64,000 nucleotides of DNA from Calliopum simillimum (GCA_951812925.1 OX638369.1:66788228-66852227), one strand, 5' to 3'; shown: positions 44,657-54,849, numbered from the stretch's first letter. Translations and numbers: made by a program. Notes: generated by a model not told the origin, from the letters alone.

Positions 44657-45110
44657 CACTAGGGATAGTAAGTGCAACTTTTGAGCAAAAATAAGTTGAG
44701 TTCGGACAAGGGGGCGTAGCACCTCCCATATAAGCAAAAGTTTAAAAATGCTATAATGTAGCGTTTTTTGAGATAAGCCGTCTAAATTTCATTTAGATAC
44801 TAAAAATATTAAATGCAAGCTTTGAGCAAAAATTAGGCGAACTCAGACAGGGGGGCGTGGCACCTCCCATAAAAATAAAAGTTTCATATTGCAATGCCGA
44901 AATTGTTTTTTGAGATAATCCACCCAAATTTTTCTCAGATACTAAGAATATTAAATTAAAACTTTGAGCAAAAACAAGGCGAACTCGGACAGGAGGCCGT
45001 GGCACCTCCCATATAAGCAAGTTTGGAAATGCTATACTAAATGCGTTTTTTGAGGTAAGCCGTCCAAATTTCAGTGAGATACTAAGAATATTAAATGATA
45101 ACTCTGAGCA
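44657..45110. repeat. tandem array, three ~142-bp units
   Basis: The phrase GGCGT(A/G)GCACCTCCCAT occurs near 44713, 44854 and (with GCCGTGG) 44997. Each is followed by 'aagtttnaaatgctat' or a variant, 'gttttttgag(a/g)taa(g/t)cc', and 'gatactaa(a/g)aatattaaat'. A single diverged unit lies at 61000-61100. Noncoding. Confidence 0.8.
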
Positions 45111-46245
45111 AATCACGGTATTTGCTAACAATATTCTTGGGTGTAACATCTTCAACTATATAAAGGCGAGAAACTGTATATTTTTACATAATTTGTTACA
45201 CTCAAAGACAGCTTATTATTTATATGAAAAACTACAGTTTTCCAGGTCAAATAGAAATCCAAAATGCATTACAGCCATTCCATGATAAGCGTAACAAGAT
45301 CTGCCACACCTCTTCTGATTTTGCTGAAATTTGGTACAAGGTTTCGTTTTATGCCTAGTCTTTAAGAAAAGGCAAAAAAAAAATTTTGCGATTTTTTTCG
45401 TTTCTTGTAGAAGGGTGCAAAAAGTGAAAAAATCTGTAAATTGTGACAAACTCTCCACAAATAATTGTCAATAACTTGGACATTTCTTAACCGATTTTTA
45501 TGCTCAGACCACTCTTGGAAAGGTATTAAGTTAGGCTATAAGCTCAAGGCTATAAGTAAAAAGTACTAAATTTACTACTATTTTAGTACTAAACTACAAA
45601 AAACGTGCCTAGGTACACCTTTTTTACCTTCCAAAATATATTTTTTGGAAAGAAAATAAAAATTCTTTAATATGACTAAATTTCAAGAAGGTATCTTTCA
45701 AACTACGGCTGCAATTTCATTAAGAGCATCCAGACTGGCAGAATCTCTCACTGTGAGCAAGCATATGAAGCAAAGGAGCAAAAACGAGCTCCCAATTTTT
45801 TCACCAATTATAGAAAAATCACCCAGTTGTCGCCAGAGTCCAACCAGGTGGAACTTTTTTTGTAGCTCTATGACTCTCCAATTTGTATCTCTCGCAGCTA
45901 ACCTTACATCATGTTTTCAAAAAACCACTAATATTTTCTAAATTAGTATTGATTATCATTATTTACGTACCTGGGGGGTGTCCTTCTTACTATCCAATGA
46001 CGTTCTTAAAATTTTTCTGTTTTGGAAACCAATAACAACGCATACAATAGGTTCGTTTTCGTGGCAAGTGGGCTTAAAGTGGGCTTAAATGTGCTAACTG
46101 TGGTCGAACAAAACGCTGCATTGTGAATAGCACTTTCGAAAATTATGTTCTTCTTTATTAACAGCTGACATTTGTTTATGTTTTGGTTTTTTGTTTTTTG
46201 GTTAACTTTGAAAAAAATTAAATAGTTTTCTAAAAATACAGAAAA
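45111..46245. other. interior of the Pack-type element, mostly noncoding
   Basis: 45230-45520 holds dispersed-repeat phrases ('ttttgctgaaatttggtaca'). On the minus strand between about 46150 and 45700 there are splice-like signals (CCCCAG/GTACGT near 45972, TATTAG near 45941, GTAAGG near 45906) in sequence with stretches of protein-like composition, so a part of another host gene may lie upstream of the p32 piece, head to head with it. I could not identify it. Confidence 0.3.
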
Positions 46246-46878
46246 ATGAATAATTTGAACAAAGCCACATTACGTTTTTTCAATATCGCCGCCAGTGCCA
46301 AGGCAAATTCGCTGAAAAATGTTTTCGGTAAGTGCAACCTTACAGCATTTGGCACATGTCGAAAAATCCAACAATATTAGGATTTAAATGTTGAAAAGCC
46401 AAGCTTAGGGTGCAGCTGCGGTTGTGGTATTAAACATCACATTCACACCAAGGGTGAACGCGAATTGGTTGAGTTTTTAACTGAAGAAATTGTCGCAGAG
46501 CGTAAGGCAGAAAAAGCCAAAGCTGTGCCAACTGCTTTGGATGGATACACTGTTAAATTGCAAGGCGCTGATGTAGAGCCGTTGTTGTCGTCAGTTTCAA
46601 CGTAAATCATACAGTTGACACTGAGGAAGAACCCGAAATTGATCCAAATGCTGATAAACCCGAAGCAAGCCACAATTTCCTACAAGGAACACCACAGGAA
46701 GGCGAATATAATGACCAAAAAATTGTTGAAAGGTGCATTTTTGAAAGCGAGTGAAATGATAAAGTATACGCTGTTGCTGTTGCCGGAGATGTGCTCGATG
46801 GTTGTCTATATGATTTACTTATGAATTTACTTGAAAAGAAGGGTATCAGCAATGAATTTGTTGAAAAATTGTCTGACC
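46246..46878 (+). pseudogene. C1QBP/p32 (MAM33 family) fragment, internally deleted
   Basis: Starts with ATG and a 27-codon Ala/Lys-rich presequence-like N-terminus, ending at a donor G/GTAAGT (46328) and a 53-bp intron-like gap. It then runs DLNVEKPSLGCSCGCGIKHH, HTKGERELVEFLTEEIVAER and DGYTVKLQGADVE. A deletion follows, then NVNHTVDTEEEPEIDPNADK, LQGTPQEGEYND, a stop region near 46754, then VYAVA, AGDVLDGCLYDLLMNLLE and GISNEFVEKLSD, where a MITE is inserted (46879). These match the acidic mitochondrial matrix protein p32. Missing blocks and frame changes exclude function. It lies in a transposon, so it is a copy, not the gene itself. Confidence 0.85.
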
Positions 46879-47065
46879 CCAGTGTGCCAGACGGTTCATA
46901 TCTTCGCATTTTTACCCGTTACGGATCCGTTACTGATCCGTTGGCGGGAGAGATTCCCAAAAAAAATGCGAATCGTTTTTTTTTTTGGAATTTCTCCCGC
47001 AAACGGATCAGTAACGGATCCGTAACGGGTAAAAAAGCGAAGATATGAACTGTCTGGCACACTGG
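46879..47065. mobile_element. 187-bp hairpin MITE with GACC duplication
   Basis: Arms of about 80 bp mirror each other: CCAGTGTGCCAGAC(G/A)GTTCA, ATATCTTCGC, TTACCCGTTACGGATCCGTT, with GGCGGGAGA near the centre. GACC flanks both sides (46875-46878, 47066-47069). It sits exactly between the p32 and TANGO2 pieces. Confidence 0.85.
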
Positions 47066-47069
47066 GACC

Positions 47070-47790
47070 ACTTTGCAGCAATGTACCACTGGGTCTTGAT
47101 CAATATGAAGAAGGTCGCTACTTTGGTTTTGGTAATAGTTTATCATCAACGACGAGCACCAAATTGTGGAGAACCTTCTGGTGCATATACCAGAAGCCAG
47201 TTATGGCAGTCGTACGCATACGATAATTTTATTAGATGACAAGAATAAATTGTATCTTCGTGAGGAGGCAATGGCTGGAGTCAATCCAGATAATAAGTGG
47301 ACAACGACTAATATTCAGGCCTGTTCTGTAATCCTCGTGGTTTCAATTACTTTTCACTTAGGAGGTTTTTTGGATGAAAATGGTGAGTCACACTATAAAA
47401 AGTATAAGAATCTTTTTTTGTGGAGAATTACAGGTTCTAAAAATAATATTCATTAGTATTTATTAAAAAGTAAATATTCGGTAAAGTCGAATTTTTCGAC
47501 TTTTTGCAGTTTTTTAAGAATGTTTCCTAAACGGTTACTTTTTTGTTGATGCAAGTCAATGTTATTTGTAGAATCTGTAATTTTCCTCAAAAAAGATTTT
47601 AATACTTTTTATCGTGTGACTCACCATTTTCATCAAAAAAAAACCTCCTAAGTGAAAAGTAATTGAAACCACGAGGATTACAGAACAGGCCTGATTGAGA
47701 AGCAATACTTTGACGATTTAAATAAACTGTATGTGTTATTCATTCAAAGACGAGTTCAACTTTTGTATGCAAAAATAAATGTATTCAGCA
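47070..47790 (+). pseudogene. TANGO2 fragment, internally deleted, with MITE inside
   Basis: Frame pieces: CSNVPLGLDQYEEGRYFGFG and NSL (about 47074-47140), a deletion, then the C-terminal region VHIPEASYGSRTHTIILLDD, KNKLYLREEAMAGVNPD, KWTTTNI. These match the NRDE/TANGO2 family (GFGNSLP; SYGSRTH-x-hydrophobic; EE-x-M-x-G) found in Golgi/mitochondria-linked proteins. A 378-bp MITE interrupts it at 47316, after which EKQYFDDLNKLY continues in frame with TTTNI. The N-terminal two thirds, including the catalytic-like Cys start, are absent. Confidence 0.8.
47316..47693. mobile_element. 378-bp MITE in the TANGO2 fragment
   Basis: Inverted arms about 47316-47395 and 47612-47693: CAGGCCTGTTCTGTAATCCT, GTGGTTTCAATTACTTTTCA, CTTAGGAGG, ATGGTGAGTCACAC. 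ATT flanks each side (47313-47315, 47694-47696). The palindromic CAGGCCTG ends leave the exact border open by a few bases. No ORF. Confidence 0.8.
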
Positions 47791-48039
47791 ATTTTCTCAG
47801 GTCATTTACAGCCAGAAGTTATTTTAATACTTTTAATGTGTTTAACGTTCCAAATAACTATAAACTTTTAAAAAATATGAATTATTTAGTTTACATAGTA
47901 ATAATGAACTTTATTTTATACAGTAATTAATTTAACACGCCTTGCTTTCAAACTGTTTTTTTTTACAAGCTTTTTACAATAAAATATCAACTTTAGATTT
48001 CAAAAAGAAACCCGCAATCATTTCTTTTTTATAAGATTT

Positions 48040-49525
48040 TTGTATCTTGTTTTTCACACCTTTGAATGCTCCTTTGCGTGAATTTTTAACAGCGTTTTTA
48101 ATCGCACGTGAATTTTGGGCACGTGAACTATATATCAAATTAAAAAAGAATTCATTATTAAGATTATGATTTTGAATAGTCTCAACTCATTTTACCGTTT
48201 ATTTAAGGAATTTCTACTCAATGGTATGTTAGTGTATGGATCTACTTTGCCTTTTTTTCGTATCACCTTTTGCCTTTTTCGATGAGTAGTAGTAGTGAAC
48301 CTGAATATGCTGATTTGCCCGATTTAGCTGTATAATCCGATTTCATCGAAACTGCATTACTGGTCCCAACAGGTCGATGTATACCCTTGCCACCAGCACT
48401 ATAACGCGAGGTAGAAGATTTACCAGAGTGCATGCTAGCAGCATCATTAGCTAGCAGGATGAGATTTAATTTTTATTTAATTTCCATTAGTACTGGTTGC
48501 TGCAGATGCCTCATTGTCATCACCATTTTCATCATTAGAGTTGGAAGTTATCATAAATGAACTGCCATGTACTATGGACGCAATTGCATGTTGTGCTGCT
48601 TTGCGTATCTATGTATATTAAAAGAATTTAGTAAGTACATAGTTGCAAAATTAATCAAAAACTACCTACTTTTGGTTTTAAATGCGTCGTAAATGAAAGT
48701 ATCGCATCAATATACTGCTAAGTTGAGCTATAACTCCAGGTCGCATAGTCTTGTGCACGCAACAACACTGACAGGCAGCCAATGATGTATTTAATGACCG
48801 ATTGATTTGTTGTCTCCATAAAACGCTGCAACAACGACAACAGCGTTTGTGCAGTCTCTCCGAAACTTTTACGAAGTACTGGTGCTGGCAAAGATTTTAT
48901 ACCCATACCCAATAAAGACACACCAGCAATAATATCCTGCTCCTCAGTGCTTGCCTCTATTCGTTGCATTAATAAAATAAAATATTCTGTAGATGATTCT
49001 GTACCGCCACGTTCTTTTATTATTTCCGTCAGCGCTGTTAATATGGCCAACATTTCCTTATGCAAATCTGAAGAACCTCTAAAGCCGACGGGCAATTTTT
49101 TAAAGCTCATGTTGGTACAAGTGCTGTAGTTGGATGCAAATGTTTTGAAAGTCTTAAATGTGCCGTGTTGTGTTTCGGACATATCCTCATCAGCATCATC
49201 ATCCATATTGAAAGATTTCAAGCTTCCTGCGATGTCATTTACTGTGGCTTCGGCGTTGTACATTTGACGCTGTTCATGTTTTTGCACCGCTTCCAATGTT
49301 AGGCCAGTTGCATCTGCATCTCCTGCCACTATAATTTATAAATTAATGCATTTTTTTTTTACTGAATAAAGCAATTTTCTTACCCATATTCAAATTTGGT
49401 TGAAAGAAATGCGACTTTGCCTTCATCCGATGTTTCATCTGCTCTGGATTTGAAGTTGACGAAAGGCCTCGTCCCCAGCTTTTACCTTTGGTATGACGCT
49501 TAAGTTTTGAACGAATTTTAGCCAT
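48040..49525 (-). pseudogene. RRP12 fragment: 5' exons with introns plus 3' end, middle deleted
   Basis: ATG at 49525 begins MAKIRSKLKRHTKGKSWGRG, the conserved RRP12 start. Exon 1 ends at 49384 (GG/GTAAGA); a 55-bp intron ends in TATAG at 49329. Exon 2 continues in frame: TGLTLEAVQKHE, TFKTFKTFASNYSTC, SSDLHKEMLAILTALTEIIK, ESSTEYFILLMQRIE, IIAGVSLLGMGIKSLP, IIGCLSVLLRAQDYATWSYS. A TAG at 48720-48718 interrupts it, but the frame goes on to KPK at a GTAGGT donor. Exon 3 (from about 48608) reads IRKAAQHAIAS. After about 48480 the sequence jumps to the C-terminus (GKGIHRPVG, GKVDPYTNIPLSRNSLNKR, RKGAFKGVKN). RRP12 is a HEAT-repeat ribosome-biogenesis and export factor. Retained introns show DNA-level capture. 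Confidence 0.85.
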
Positions 49526-49989
49526 TTTCAATTACACTTCTTAATATTTTTTAATAAAAAAAAAACAATACAAATGTCAACAATACACAAATGTCAACTT
49601 ACAATCGATAACAAGTGCGAAGTCACAATTACCGATTAAAAAAACCCGATTAATAATCAATAAAAAACAGTGTCAAACGGCAACAATATTTAGCCGCGGA
49701 GCTTACCACTTTAATTTAACGTGCATTAGCTTAGCGCTATTTGTTGTTGCTTTCCCATACATTTATCGTAAAGTGCTAAAGAAAGTCCAGATAGAATGCC
49801 GAAAAAAACGCACCTAATATTACTCTTGCAAAGAAGAAAAATAATCGGTGCTAGGAACTACGACTTTGCGTTAAGGTACAAGAGAGGCAACTTGATATTA
49901 CGTAATATTTCAAACGCCAAATCATGCGCTGGTGTACTCTTTACAAAACTAAGCTGAAAAAATAATCGAAATCGCAAGTCGATTTCACA
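49526..49989. other. upstream region captured with RRP12
   Basis: Noncoding sequence between the RRP12 start codon and the right TIR. It includes AATCGATAA near 49602, similar to the DREF-type element TATCGATA common in fly housekeeping promoters, so part of the RRP12 promoter may have been captured. No ORF. Confidence 0.35.
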
Positions 49990-50033
49990 ATTTTTGGCCA
50001 GCTTTTACTTCGATTGGCACCTGTGTGCGATGC

Positions 50034-50936
50034 TATGATATTTTTGCCATTAAATGTCAATAAATTGTTTGAAATGCATTTGATTGAGAGTTTTTAAAGT
50101 GTTGATCTTGCTCAAATTAATAATGTTTGTAATAAATTATCTTAGATCTTAGATTTAGTATTTATTAGTAAGTCATTGAAATTTAAATTGATTGAATGCG
50201 CTTGTCCCATTTTTATAGCTACGTTACATCATTCAGCTTTATGCTTTGATATTGAATTTTATTCTTTTGAAAAAAAAAGTTTGATATTGATTGGGAGCTT
50301 CGTTTTATTGGTTTGGATACTCAAAATTGTTTTGAAGTTTTCCTTAGGACACTAATTGATGAAGTTATAATTAATGTTCCTTTGAAAAAAAAGAAGCACA
50401 AGCTTCCTTGGTATACCAATGGGTTAAAAAAGCTTTAAAATCTAAGAAATAAATTTTGTACTAAATTTAATTCAACTGGTTGCTTGGAATTCAAGGAAAA
50501 ACTTTTTTTGAGTTTTTGAATAAATTTCTATACAAACAGTATATTTTAAATCTTGAAACTTATCCAAAATCATTATGGAGATATGTTGAATCCAAAAAGA
50601 GTTCTGCAAATATCCCCTCATCTTTGTTTTACAAGGATAAAAGGTCGAATTCTCTGTCTGATTCTGTAGATTTAATTGCAAAATTTTCTAACTTTGATAA
50701 ACATAATATTCTTACTAGTCAAATTGTTTCTGATGATCATAATTCGGTTTTGAATTTTAGTAATGTTAGTTTCAGTCTAAATGATGTTGAAAATGGCATA
50801 ATAGGCTTAAAGACCTCTTTTAAATCAGATCTTGATGGGCTAAGCTCCCATTTGATTATGAAGTGTGCTTTATACGTATCCATTCCGCTTTTACAAATTT
50901 TTAACAAATCACTGGCTTCTGGTGTGCTTCTAGATA
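50034..50936 (+). pseudogene. LINE G ORF2 middle part, between two DNA elements
   Basis: Degenerate end of the endonuclease (about 50034-50400), then a linker and the RT N-terminus: PKSLWRYVESKKSSANIPSS, DVENGIIGLKTSFKSDLDGL, PLLQIFNKSLASGV. The frame is cut by a TA-targeted element at 50937; the next residues (KWKICAVSPIFK) appear at 52421. Several stops earlier in the region. Confidence 0.75.
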
Positions 50937-52419
50937 GAGTAGAACGGGGCAATGTCGTGCACTCAACTTTGACATGCTTGTAAAGCCGTACCTCTCAAGC
51001 GAATGAGACGAGTAAGCATCTGATCGAAAGATAATTCCGTTGGTTACATCCATGTGTAACAACATTTGTGTAGCGAGAAATTGTGTTTGTGTAAGTGAAG
51101 AAAAAAAAAATGTGCACGACATTACCCCCCTCAAAATTTGTGGGGTAATGTCGTGCATTGTTTTCCAAGTATAGTAAAGGTTCCAAAATGTGTGAGAAAT
51201 TATAGGTAGTGGTTCTATTAGAGGAGATTTAGCATTCTCATGTATTTATTCATTATTATACAGGCGTGAAGTACGGCTCCCGGAAATAACGCCATAGGAA
51301 ATAACGCCAGAAAATTTTTTGGAAATAACGCCAGAAATTTTCTGGCATTAATTTTTGGAAATAAAGCCAAAAACTGATTAGGAAACAACGCCAGACTTTT
51401 TGGAAATAATGCCAAAGGAAATAACGCCATAGGAAATAATGCCAGAAAATTTTTTGGAAATAACGCCAGAAAAATCTGCATACAAAATTCTGGCGTTATT
51501 TCCATTTTGTTTTGGAAATAAAACCCACAATTAACTAGGAAATAACGCCAGAAAAGTTGTTGGCTTTATTTCCAAAACAAAATGGAAATAACGCCAGAAT
51601 TTTGTATGACAATTTTTCTGGCGTTATTTCAAAACTATTTTCTGGCGTTATTTCCTATGGCGTTATTTCCTTTTTCTAAAAAACATTATTTTTGGAAATA
51701 ACGCCATAATTTTTGGAAATAACGCCAGAAAAGTTTTTGGCTTTATTTCCAAATTAAAATGGAAATAACGCCAGAATTTTGTATGAAGATTTTTCTGGCA
51801 TTATTTCCAAAAAATTTTCTGGCGTTATTTCCTATGGCGTTATTTCAGGGAGCCGTGAAGTACATAATATGTTGTGTAGAGTAGAACGGGGCAATGTCGT
51901 GCACTCAACTTTGACATGCTCGTAAAGCCGTACATCTTAAGCGAATGCAACAAGTAAGCATCCGATCGAAAGATAATTTCATTGGTTACATTCATGAGTA
52001 ACAACATTTGTGTAGCGAGAAATTGTGTTTGTGTAAGTGAATGTGCACGACATTACCCCAATGGTCGTTTTAAAGGTCAACTTCGATAACTCGGTGAAGC
52101 CCAAAATTTTTTTCGAAAACCAAATACTTCTTTTCTTTGGCAGGATATTTCGTTTCAGAAAACACTTACCTGGTATATTTTCCCGCAAGGAAAATTATTT
52201 TTCTGACCCGATGAAAAAACAGTTTTATCGTCCCGAAAGCGTGCGTTTTGAAAAAAAGGTTACTCTGTAGAGACGAACTGGTGAAAATTGCTAGTACTAT
52301 ATGCATAAGCTCAGTAGGTCAGCAGGTCCTTATGGACAGTTGGTAAATCATTCAATTCTTTGGGCTAAAACAGCCAGTGCACGACATTACCCCCTGCACG
52401 ACATTACCCCGTTCTACTC
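50937..52419. mobile_element. 1483-bp TA-flanked DNA element, composite
   Basis: Ends GAGTAGAACGGGGCAATGTC (left) and GACATTACCCCGTTCTACTC (right) form ~25-bp TIRs with one mismatch; TA flanks both (50935-50936, 52420-52421). Its left ~175 bp are repeated directly at 51882-52057, and the motif GGGGTAATGTCGTGCA or its inverse occurs at least six times. A foldback element is nested inside (51275-51854). No transposase, so it is nonautonomous; TA target suggests Tc1/mariner. Confidence 0.8.
51275..51854. mobile_element. 580-bp Foldback-like element of GGAAATAACGCCA units
   Basis: Starts GGCTCCCGGAAATAACGCC and ends with the near inverse (GGCGTTATTTCAGGGAGCC). It is flanked by the exact 9-bp direct repeat GTGAAGTAC (51266-51274, 51855-51863). 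The body is about 25 copies of a 13-14 bp unit GGAAATAACGCCA(G/T) or variants, direct in the left half and mixed or inverted toward the right. Long inverted repeats built of short direct repeats plus a 9-bp duplication are the hallmarks of Drosophila Foldback elements. Confidence 0.85.
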
Positions 52420-53760
52420 TAAATGGAAAATCTGTGCAGTATCTCCAATTTTTAAATCGGACAGTAAAAATAATGTTAAAAATTACCGGCAAATTTCAAA
52501 GATTTTTGAAAAAATTGTTGGAGATAAGATACTTTTTGCGGTAAAAAATATAGTCCGTCCCTATCAGCATGGCTTTTTTCCAGGTAAGTCTGTTCTAACA
52601 AACCTCAGCTTATTTACAATGTACTGTATTAATTCCTTTGAAGATGGTGGTCAGGTAGATGTGGTATATTCAGATATTTCTAAAGCGTTTGATAAAGTTT
52701 CTCACTGTCTCCTAGTTTCAAAATTAGCTAAGTTTGGTTTTCATTCGTCGTTCTTGTCTTGGTTGAAATCTTATTTAGTCAATAGGTTCTCTTTTGTAGC
52801 CATAGGCCAAGTCCCAACCTTTTTTGGTAACATCAGGTGTACCACAGGGCAGTATACTTGGTCCTTTTCTTTTTATTCTACATATTATTGATATTTCAAC
52901 ATGTTTCTCGTCTGTCTGTTTCTCATTGCATGCCGATGATTTAAAAATTCATTATAAAGTGAAAAATTTCTCTGATTGCGTCACTCTCCAAACAGAATTA
53001 AAAAATGTTGATGCTTGGTTTAAAAGCTATAGCTTGTCTTTAAACCTTAGTAAATGTTTTCGTATGACTTTTTCTAAGTTAAATGCTCTTTTGTTGTATT
53101 CGTATAGTGTTGATGATGTATCCTTAACTAGGGTTGAACATATTAGTGATCTTGGTATTTCTTTGATTCTCGCTTAAATTTTTCTAACCACATTAATCAC
53201 ATCCAAAAGCTTATTCACTATTAGCGTTTATTAATCGAAATAGTTCCACATTTTTAGATCCTTTCACCATAAAATATCTCTATATTGCCCTTGTTAAATC
53301 TAACTTAGAAATTGCATCTTTGAACTGGAACCCTTATTATGGAGTGCATATTGCCCGTTTGGAGCGTATTCAAAAGAAGTTTATTAAGTTCGCTTTGAGG
53401 TCATTACCATTTACTGAACCATTGCCGTCGTATGAAGCGCGTTGTTTGCTTATAAATATTGATAGTCTTGAAAATCGGCGCCTGCTTCATAGTGTAATGT
53501 TTATTTACAATATAATTAATGGAAATATTGATTGTCTTGATATTCTTTAACTTATAATATTCAATATTCCCATAAAACATTTAAGATCTTCCGACTATTT
53601 TTTCATAGAATGCCATAGATCAAATTATGCCATTAATGATCCCATAAATAGAACCCTCTTATTACTGAATAAATTATATAAAGATGTTTCAATTGATTTC
53701 TGTTTGGATAAAATTCAGTTTAAGATTGTCTTATTTTCCTTATTTATTAAGTAAAATTGT
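52420..53760 (+). pseudogene. LINE G reverse transcriptase and C-terminus
   Basis: KWKICAVSPIFKSDSKNN, YQHGFFPGKSVLTNL, VVYSDISKAFDKVSHCLL, then after a frameshift VTSGVPQGSILGPFLFILHI and LHADDLKIHY (active-site ADD kept), LNLSKCFRMTF and VEHISDLGISL. A further frameshift leads to SLNWNPYYGVHIARLERIQK, KFALRSLPF, PSYEARCLLI (53320-53550). The remaining tail to about 53755 contains HRSNYAINDPINR-like residues in another frame. CR1/Jockey-type order, at least four breaks. Confidence 0.8.
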
Positions 53761-54416
53761 TCTAGTCTGTAAGGATTTTTCCAAAGACTTAAATAACACT
53801 AGTTTACAAATGATTAAAAATGTTTTTCCCATTGAATGTCATTGTTCATTTTATATGTAAAATGAGCTGCTGATTCCGAAAATCGCATTATTTTTTTTTC
53901 TTTCGTGTCGTTTTTGAGATATCGGTCATTTTCGGTTTTTGGACCAAAAAAATACAGATCCATTCAAATACAAATATCTCAAGAACCAATGCTTGCGTTT
54001 AAACGTGTTGTATATCATAATTAAGGTAATTAAATTACCTACAAATGATATTCATATCACTTTTTGGCTGGTTTGTTAGTTTCGGAGGAATAAATTGATT
54101 TCTGAAAAAAAAAAATTATTTTTTTCCGAAAAAATGAAAAAAAGTCAAAATCAACTGCAAATTTATACTAGAAAAAAAATTTTAAAAATCATTTTGTTTT
54201 TTTATATCATTATCTATATATTTAATAAGGAAATAAGATGCTACTTAAGAAAATTGATGGAAAAATTTAAAAGTTGTATACAATTCATTGTAAAATTACT
54301 GAAATGTTCGATAATTTGAAACTTTTTGTAAAACACATGAGAAAATCCAAAAAATTCTTAAAGAAGCGTTAAAATAAATACCCGTGTCTCGTCGTTCCAG
54401 CACGTCCGATTTTTTT
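53761..54416. other. AT-rich noncoding stretch
   Basis: A/T runs without recognisable coding. Phrases such as 'tttgagatatcggtcatttt' occur in fly dispersed repeats. Nothing else seen. Confidence 0.4.
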
Positions 54417-54822
54417 TAATCGATTTTTGAAGTTTTTTAATCCACTGTACATGAAAAAACAAAATTAACGTATTCTTGTGATAAATCGATGAATTTAACT
54501 ATATGATCCTTACATCTGAGGTGTATCATGTGTTCAGTAAACTGATTCAGGATATTACGAGGAATATTTTTGTAGACAATTTTAACCCTCTTAAACCCCC
54601 ATATGTAGGTAATTTTGACCTACATATGGGGGTCAAAATGATCCACATGTGGGGAGATTTAGAGGGTTAAAATTTTCTACAAAAATATTCCTCGCAATAT
54701 CTTGGATACACCTTAGATGTAAGGATCATATGGTTAGATTCATCGATTTAACACAAGAATGCGTTATTTTTGTTTTTTTCATGTACAGTGGACTAAAAAA
54801 CTTCAAAAATCGACTAAAAAAA
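54417..54822. mobile_element. ~405-bp palindromic element with a nested central hairpin
   Basis: The arms 54417-54590 and 54650-54822 are inverted copies ('cgatttttgaagttttttaa', 'tccactgtacatgaaaaaa', 'gaggaatatttttgtagaca' and their inverses). In the middle CCCCATATGTAGGT and ACCTACATATGGGG (about 54597-54630) make a second, perfect hairpin. No ORF. Probably a MITE; ends not sharply defined. Confidence 0.8.
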
Positions 54823-54849
54823 ATTAGTGTATCTCAGGTATAGCAATGT

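Larger units (their letters stand above)
44581..50026. mobile_element. 5446-bp TIR transposon carrying host-gene fragments (Pack-type)
   Basis: Perfect 37-bp TIRs (44581-44617 and 49990-50026) starting ACACAGGTGCCAATCGAAGT, flanked by the direct repeat GCGATGC (44574-44580, 50027-50033). The target is a LINE whose frame is restored by removing the unit. Inside are a ~142-bp tandem array, pieces of C1QBP/p32 and TANGO2 on plus, RRP12 on minus with short introns and its upstream region, and two small MITEs. No transposase was recognised, so it is nonautonomous. A 7-bp duplication is known for the P superfamily (1360, Galileo) but is not proof. Confidence 0.88.
43937..53760 (+). mobile_element. 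LINE G, broken by two DNA elements
   Basis: Endonuclease at 43937-44580, linker and start of RT at 50034-50936, RT palm to C-terminus at 52420-53760. Removing the elements at 44581-50026 and 50937-52419, with their 7-bp and TA duplications, makes the frame continuous at both joints. The order therefore is LINE first, DNA elements later. CR1/Jockey-like by its motifs. The 3' end is not sharply marked. Confidence 0.8.

Noticed and set aside
46246..49525. p32, TANGO2 and RRP12 as functional host genes at their native locus
   Set aside because: All three are internally deleted and lie between TIRs inside a LINE with a matching target-site duplication, so they are transposed copies.
51218..51505. 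ORF with repeated LALFP peptide on the minus strand
   Set aside because: It is a translation of the GGAAATAACGCCA units of the Foldback-like element; the peptide periodicity only mirrors the DNA repeat.
51282..51850. Regular short repeats considered as a CRISPR array
   Set aside because: Units are in both orientations, with variable spacing and TIR-like ends, in a eukaryotic genome; a Foldback-type element explains them.
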